From assembly GCF_001685025.1 (NCBI RefSeq), contig NZ_MAYU01000022.1, positions 481,724 to 545,723 of the forward strand: 64,000 bases of DNA, read 5' to 3'. Position numbers and translations under genes: made by a program. The notes below the pieces were generated by a model, which had not been told where the DNA came from, ran no database searches, and saw nothing but the letters and a program-made list of their open reading frames with translations. This DNA comes from Bacillus sp. FJAT-27225. Its GTDB lineage: Bacteria; Bacillota; Bacilli; Bacillales; Cytobacillaceae. This document shows, piece after piece, positions 59,280 through 64,000 of the stretch (position 1 is its first letter; the number at the start of each line of letters is the position of its first letter).

Positions 59280-60533
59280 ATGAAGAAATTTATTAATGCA
59301 ACTATTTATGGAGATCCAGAATCCCATGAATTATTAGTAGAAAACGGTCAATTTAAAGCAATAGGCAATAATTTAGAAAGTGCAGATGAAGTAATTGATT
59401 TAGAAGGCCGTTTAGTACTGCCGCCTTATGTAGACCCTCATTTGCACTTGGATTATATTTTTTCTGGGCTCGGCGAAGGAAATGCTAATGTTTCAGGTAC
59501 CTTATTTGAGGGCATTCAGCGCTGGAGTGATAATAAGAAATCATTGACGGAAGAAATGGTTCGTGAGCGCGCGATTAAAGGGATCCAAAAAGAAGTGAGT
59601 CATGGGGTCCAATTCATTCGTACCCATGTAGATATTACAGAACCCAATCTAGCAGGAATGAAAGCTTTGATAAAACTGCGTGAAGAATTGAAGGATGTCG
59701 TTACATTACAACTGGTTGCTTTTCCTCAAGAAGGATTCTTTAGATACAATGGCGCGGAACGTTTAATGGAACAAGCGCTTGAAATGGGTGCTGATGTAGC
59801 AGGAGGAATCCCTCACTTTGAAATTTCCTACGAACACGGTGTCGAATCTTTAAGACGCATTGTAGACATGGCAATAAAATATAATGTGATGATCGATATT
59901 CACTGTGATGAAAACGATGATCCAAACAGCCGGTTTTTAGAAGTATTAAACGCCCTGGTTATGGAAAAAAACTATGGTGAATATACAACCGCAAGCCATA
60001 CAACCAGTTTCGGTTCTGTAGAAAACAGTTACGCGAATAAAATGTTAGGTTTATTTAAGGAATCAAAAATTAACTTTATTTCGTGCCCAACTGAAAATGC
60101 GCATTTACAAGGCCGTGGCGACAGTTACCCAAAACGCCGTGGCCTAACCCGAGTGAAAGAGCTGTTGAACAACGGAAATAACGTCGCATTTGCCCAGGAT
60201 TCAATTGCGGATTACTGGTATCCATTAGGGAATGGAAATATGATGAACATTTTAGACAATGGCATCCACTTGGCTCATTACACACATATTGATGAAATCA
60301 ATAAGGCGTTCGACCTGATCACCTATAATGGAGCAAACATTATGAGAGTGAACGAGGAGTATGGCATTGAAGCCGGAAAGTCAGCCAACTTTATCGTTCT
60401 CGATGCACTGGATGCTTATGAAGCCATTCGTGAACGCGCCGAAGTACTTATCTCCATTCGGAATGGTGACTATCTCTTCAAACGCGAACCACGAAGAAAT
60501 GAAGTTGAAATAGATTTCTTGAAACAATCGTAA
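59280..60533 (+). CDS. codA: Cytosine deaminase-like amidohydrolase
   Basis: A 417-aa metallo-hydrolase collinear with E. coli CodA: metal ligands His54 and His56 (PHLHLDY), His208 and Glu211 (DIHCDEND), His240 (SHTTS) and Asp307; Gln150 (AFPQEG) and Trp313 are kept. The residue after the metal Asp is Ser308 where E. coli has Asp314, so the substrate may differ from cytosine. ATG 59280 follows AAGGAG. No codB permease is adjacent. Confidence 0.85.
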   Translation: MKKFINATIYGDPESHELLVENGQFKAIGNNLESADEVIDLEGRLVLPPYVDPHLHLDYIFSGLGEGNANVSGTLFEGIQRWSDNKKSLTEEMVRERAIKGIQKEVSHGVQFIRTHVDITEPNLAGMKALIKLREELKDVVTLQLVAFPQEGFFRYNGAERLMEQALEMGADVAGGIPHFEISYEHGVESLRRIVDMAIKYNVMIDIHCDENDDPNSRFLEVLNALVMEKNYGEYTTASHTTSFGSVENSYANKMLGLFKESKINFISCPTENAHLQGRGDSYPKRRGLTRVKELLNNGNNVAFAQDSIADYWYPLGNGNMMNILDNGIHLAHYTHIDEINKAFDLITYNGANIMRVNEEYGIEAGKSANFIVLDALDAYEAIRERAEVLISIRNGDYLFKREPRRNEVEIDFLKQS

Positions 60534-60556
60534 TTTATATAAGTTTTTTAAGACTA

Positions 60557-60590
60557 CCCCATCAACAAGTGTGTTGATGGGGCTTTTTCT
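60557..60590 (+). terminator. Terminator of the deaminase gene
   Basis: CCCCATCAACA-agtg-TGTTGATGGGG followed by CTTTTTCT. Confidence 0.85.
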
Positions 60591-60795
60591 GAGATAAGGT
60601 AATTACCGATGTATTACTTGGGTCTTACCAAATAAAGCATCCAGTTGTCTCAGGTAATCTTAAGCAAGTGGACCTCCCCTCACTTTTAGTCTGAATAAAG
60701 ACAACCTCCTGACTTGTATATTGAACCAGCCCTATTATAATTGAAAATAGTTGTAATATTTAGAAATATTTCAAAAAGAAAAGGAGGTTCTAAAT

Positions 60796-63700
60796 TTGAA
60801 ACGTGTATTTTTTGTTCTGGTCTCATTTGTTTTACTTGCTTCCATGTTTATAACTCCGCAACCAATTAAAACTCATGCAGGAACCGACGGGACGCAAGGC
60901 TATGTGAAAAAATTAGGCGTACCTCATTACACCATTGGAATTTTCTCGAGTGCTTATGGTGAGGGTCCAAATGGGACTCAGGCTACTTTTGTTGCATCTG
61001 GCGGGGTATTTAACGTGATCAATACGGTTACTGGTGAGAGAATGGCTAGCCATAAGCTAAACAACACAAGCTCAATTTGGGGAATAACCGTCGATCCTTC
61101 CGGTTTGGTTTATCTTGCTGATACGACCAACCTCTTCCGTTATAATCCCCAAACAGATGTACTAGAGGATCTTGGAAGGGCAACAAAAACAGAAGCAGCA
61201 ACATGGGGAATCACCTCTGACGAAAAAGGCCGTATTTATGGCGGTACATGGCCAAATGGAAAAGTGTTCATGTATGATCCAGAAACAAATGCTTTCACAG
61301 ATTTGGGCACAATGGCTGAAGGTTCCGGCTATGCAAGAGATGTTCAAGTCTATAAAGGAAAACTTTATGTTGGTCTCGGAATTGAGCAGCACCTTATCGA
61401 ATATGACCTGGCCACCGGAGAGAAAACTGAAATCCTTCTACCAGAAGAGAACCAAGATGAAGGTACCCCATATGATGTAGATATCCGCGGGGATTATTTA
61501 ATTACTCGGTTAGCGAATTCTAGTTCCCTGCTCGTTTACGATCTTGTAAATAAAGTTTGGGTTGACGAAATCACGCAAGCAAAGGGCAGCATGGTCTCCC
61601 CTCTAGATGAGGATAATAAGGTCTATTTTCACAAAGGAACTACAATCTATTCCTATGATTTAGATACCCTTGAATTAGCACCGACAGGGCTTAAAGACAC
61701 ATGGAGCAGCAAAGGGTTCGGATGGATTGAACTCGATGAACCAGGCTTTGAAGGTTTGAATTTAACAAGCCTGCGTTTTAATGGAACTTACTGGATTTAT
61801 AATCCAACTACCGGTAAATCAAAAGAAATGACAGCACAAATTGAAGGACAACCGATTAGCATTCATTCTATTGCTTTAGGTCCAGATGGGAATATCTATT
61901 CCAGCGGGTACCATTCGGGCGGATTCGCTTATTATTCTCCGACAAATGATAAGATTACAAGTTTCACTGGATTTGGACAAGGAGAAGGTATTATCGCAAC
62001 TGAGGATTATTTATATTTAGGTGTCTATCCCGGCGCCAATATCTATCAATATGATCCTACACTACCATATGAACATGACCCGACAGTTCCTGAAAAGCAA
62101 ACCAATCCAAAGGTACTGTTTTCTTTGAAGGGAATGGAACAGGATCGACCATTTGCCTGGGCAGAGGGTGATGGCCATGTGTTTGTAGGGACTGTTCCTG
62201 ATTATGGTGTGCTTGGCGGAACACTATCCATAATAAACGAAGCTACAGGTGAGCACGAAACATTTAGAAATGTGGTCCAAGATCAGAGTATTATCTCTCT
62301 CCAATACAAAGATGGTTTAATTTATGGCGGTACAAGTGTATATGGTGGGTTGGATAGCAAGCCGACTGCCGACGATGCAAAGCTATTTATTTTTAACCCA
62401 AAAACAAAAGAAAAAGTATACGAAGGGACTCCGATTCCAGGAGAAAGAGGAATTGGTACCCTTGAATTTGATGACGAAGGTTATTTATGGGGTATGACCC
62501 AAGGTAAAATTTTCAAATTTGACCCAGAATCCCGTGAAGTCCTTCAGTCAAAAGAATTGTTTAGCTATAGCTGGAAAGGAATTAGTCATTTTTGGAAAGG
62601 TCCATTCTTGGACTTTGACCAAGATGGCAACTTCTATGGTTCATCTTTACGCAAATTGTTTAAATTCAATCCAGATACCTGGGAAGTAGAAATTTTGGAT
62701 GACAACGCCTCGCTTTATGCAAAGGATGAAAAAGGGAATTTCTACTTTGCCCGCGGAGCAGAATTATATACTTACGTTAGAGATGGTGATGGGACCACTC
62801 CTCCCAAAACTACTGAAGTCAAGGTGAATATTAACAATTCTAGTTTTGAAGAACAGGTAGATGGAGGGGTAATCCCTGGTTGGTCTACTACATGGGATTC
62901 CGAAAATGCAACCTTCAAAGTTACGGATGAACACAGTTTTAGTGGGGATAAAAGCTTATATTTAGAGGATAAATCTGAAACAGGGTCTGTGGCAGTCATA
63001 TCCGACCCAATTAAAGTTATTCCTGGCCAAAATTATAGGGCTAGAAGCCAAGTCTATTTTGTAGATGGCGATTCAGCCACCTTCATCCTTCGCTTCTTTG
63101 ATGAAAATGGAAATCAACTAGATGAAGCACCTATATATATTTCTGGTGGTAAAGGCAGGTGGCAAGAGGTTGTTGCTAGTAAAAAGGCGCCAGAGAATGC
63201 TGTTACAGCACGCATCTATGCGAATGTTACAAAAATCGGAAAGGCGACTGCTTATTATGATGCTATTGAGCTAAGTTATGAAGCATATGACACAGCACCA
63301 GAAGTTATTGGTGCCGATAATGGCACTTTATATACTGCTGAAACAAACCCAACGATAACCATTAAAGGTGATGAACGAAGTACTATTTATGTTTATCATG
63401 GTGATGATGTTCTTGCAACAGTAAATGGCACAGGAGAGGAACAATTAATTCAGCTAAAAGGATTAAGTGAAGGTGAGTACCAGCTCACCCTGAGAGCCTT
63501 TTATGAAAATGGCAAGGTAAGCTTAGATCGCGGGCTTTTAGTGGTTGTTGATCAAACAGCTCCAGATGTCCCAACCGTTTTGGACCCAGCAGCACCATTG
63601 TCAACCATTAACAGGACTCCAGAAATAACGGTTAAGACTGAGCCAGGGGCAAAAGTTATCATCATCGATAATGGCAAAGAAGTCGGTGTTGGTGGAGCGG

Positions 63701-63849
63701 ATGAAAAAGGGATTGCAGTAATCAAAACAACAGCACTTACAAAGGGGATTCATAAGCTGAAATCTTATGTTGTAGATAAAGCCGGAAATGAAAGCGATAT
63801 GGCTGCCATTCCACACATCATTATTAACAATGGAAAGAAACCTAATTAA
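60796..63849 (+). CDS. Large secreted beta-propeller protein with carbohydrate-binding module
   Basis: A 1017-aa exported protein. Signal peptide MKRVFFVLVSFVLLASMFIT, cut near THAG (~30). Residues ~35-670 contain repeated propeller blades (WGITVDPSGLVYLADTTNLFRYNP and similar YNP/YDP/FNP closures). Residues ~685-840 are a CBM4/9-like beta-sandwich (NSSFEEQVDGGVIPGWS), and ~845-1005 two Ig-like modules. No wall-anchor motif is visible. Possibly a polysaccharide-binding or lyase-like protein; function not assigned. TTG start at 60796 follows AGGAGG. Confidence 0.75.
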   Translation: MKRVFFVLVSFVLLASMFITPQPIKTHAGTDGTQGYVKKLGVPHYTIGIFSSAYGEGPNGTQATFVASGGVFNVINTVTGERMASHKLNNTSSIWGITVDPSGLVYLADTTNLFRYNPQTDVLEDLGRATKTEAATWGITSDEKGRIYGGTWPNGKVFMYDPETNAFTDLGTMAEGSGYARDVQVYKGKLYVGLGIEQHLIEYDLATGEKTEILLPEENQDEGTPYDVDIRGDYLITRLANSSSLLVYDLVNKVWVDEITQAKGSMVSPLDEDNKVYFHKGTTIYSYDLDTLELAPTGLKDTWSSKGFGWIELDEPGFEGLNLTSLRFNGTYWIYNPTTGKSKEMTAQIEGQPISIHSIALGPDGNIYSSGYHSGGFAYYSPTNDKITSFTGFGQGEGIIATEDYLYLGVYPGANIYQYDPTLPYEHDPTVPEKQTNPKVLFSLKGMEQDRPFAWAEGDGHVFVGTVPDYGVLGGTLSIINEATGEHETFRNVVQDQSIISLQYKDGLIYGGTSVYGGLDSKPTADDAKLFIFNPKTKEKVYEGTPIPGERGIGTLEFDDEGYLWGMTQGKIFKFDPESREVLQSKELFSYSWKGISHFWKGPFLDFDQDGNFYGSSLRKLFKFNPDTWEVEILDDNASLYAKDEKGNFYFARGAELYTYVRDGDGTTPPKTTEVKVNINNSSFEEQVDGGVIPGWSTTWDSENATFKVTDEHSFSGDKSLYLEDKSETGSVAVISDPIKVIPGQNYRARSQVYFVDGDSATFILRFFDENGNQLDEAPIYISGGKGRWQEVVASKKAPENAVTARIYANVTKIGKATAYYDAIELSYEAYDTAPEVIGADNGTLYTAETNPTITIKGDERSTIYVYHGDDVLATVNGTGEEQLIQLKGLSEGEYQLTLRAFYENGKVSLDRGLLVVVDQTAPDVPTVLDPAAPLSTINRTPEITVKTEPGAKVIIIDNGKEVGVGGADEKGIAVIKTTALTKGIHKLKSYVVDKAGNESDMAAIPHIIINNGKKPN

Positions 63850-63864
63850 AATAATGTAACTATT

Positions 63865-63913
63865 GGGGCTGTTCCATAAGACATTTATTCTGACTTATGG
63901 AACAGCCCCATCT
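63865..63913 (+). terminator. Terminator of the secreted propeller gene
   Basis: GGGGCTGTTCCATAAG and CTTATGGAACAGCCCC, a perfect 16-bp stem with a 13-base loop followed by ATCTTTT. Confidence 0.8.
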
Positions 63914-64000
63914 TTTCAATTATATTAGGGAAATGCACCCTTCGGCCAATTCAACTTTGGTAACCAAACCACTCTACTAGGTTACATAGTGAAAAAAAAA

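Noticed and set aside
63865..63913. 16-bp inverted repeat as an insertion-sequence end
   Set aside because: The position directly after a gene and the T-rich tail fit a terminator; no transposase is present.

Overview
The window looks like a chromosomal segment of an endospore-forming Bacillaceae bacterium. I infer this from the sporulation genes prkA, yhbH and a splA homologue, from B. subtilis-like synteny (queG, yhbB, trmL, prkA, yhbH), from strong GGAGG ribosome sites and from the Gram-positive transport genes. I cannot fix the genus; a Mesobacillus/Cytobacillus-like organism is a guess.

Region 1 (1 to about 31.8 kb) is the right-hand part of a long-tailed (siphovirus-type) prophage; its left end lies outside the window. 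Most genes are on the minus strand. Reading right to left: a late operon (HNH, terminases, portal, ClpP-type protease, HK97 capsid, head-tail connectors, tail tube, frameshifted tail chaperones, tape measure, Dit, an SGNH-hydrolase tail protein, Tal, holin/XhlA/amidase lysis genes); an accessory cassette (FtsK-like ATPase plus replication-relaxation protein, divergent XRE-lipoprotein genes); a lysogeny switch with palindromic operators (5.6-7.2 kb); and an early operon (SbcC-like ATPase, Bet/RecT recombinase, MBL-fold hydrolase, DnaD-like initiator, start of DnaB). The right end carries a CCA-less tRNA-Trp, a Cse60-like gene and a membrane-protein cargo gene.

The main finding is that this right end lies inside yhbH. 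The host reading frame stops in the VWA metal-site motif (DTSGS) and runs into prophage DNA. yhbH keeps a sigma-E-like promoter and sits next to prkA, so the prophage may be a sporulation intervening element, excised in the mother cell to rebuild yhbH, as skin does for sigK and SPbeta for spsM. This is inference: the left junction and the integrase are not in the window.

Region 2 (31.8-45.7 kb) is host backbone: prkA, a nitroreductase, trmL, yhbB, queG, a B3/B4-domain protein, a SplA homologue, a sugar ABC importer without an ATPase whose first permease has a large MalF-like extracellular insertion, and an FMN reductase. Two dispersed repeats interrupt it.

Region 3 (45.9-58.8 kb) appears to be a glycerol-3-phosphate regulon. 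It holds the antiterminator gene glpP and three minus-strand transcription units, each with a leader hairpin-terminator preceded by a similar GAGA-rich motif: glpD, a ugp-type ABC importer followed by an endonuclease-IV-like TIM-barrel protein, and a 999-aa secreted lamin-tail/FN3/propeller protein. The shared leaders suggest all three respond to GlpP and that the secreted protein works on glycerophosphate-containing polymers or diesters. mgtC-like and HAD-phosphatase genes lie between.

Region 4 (58.8-64 kb) has a cytosine-deaminase-like gene with an upstream palindrome and a second large secreted propeller protein.
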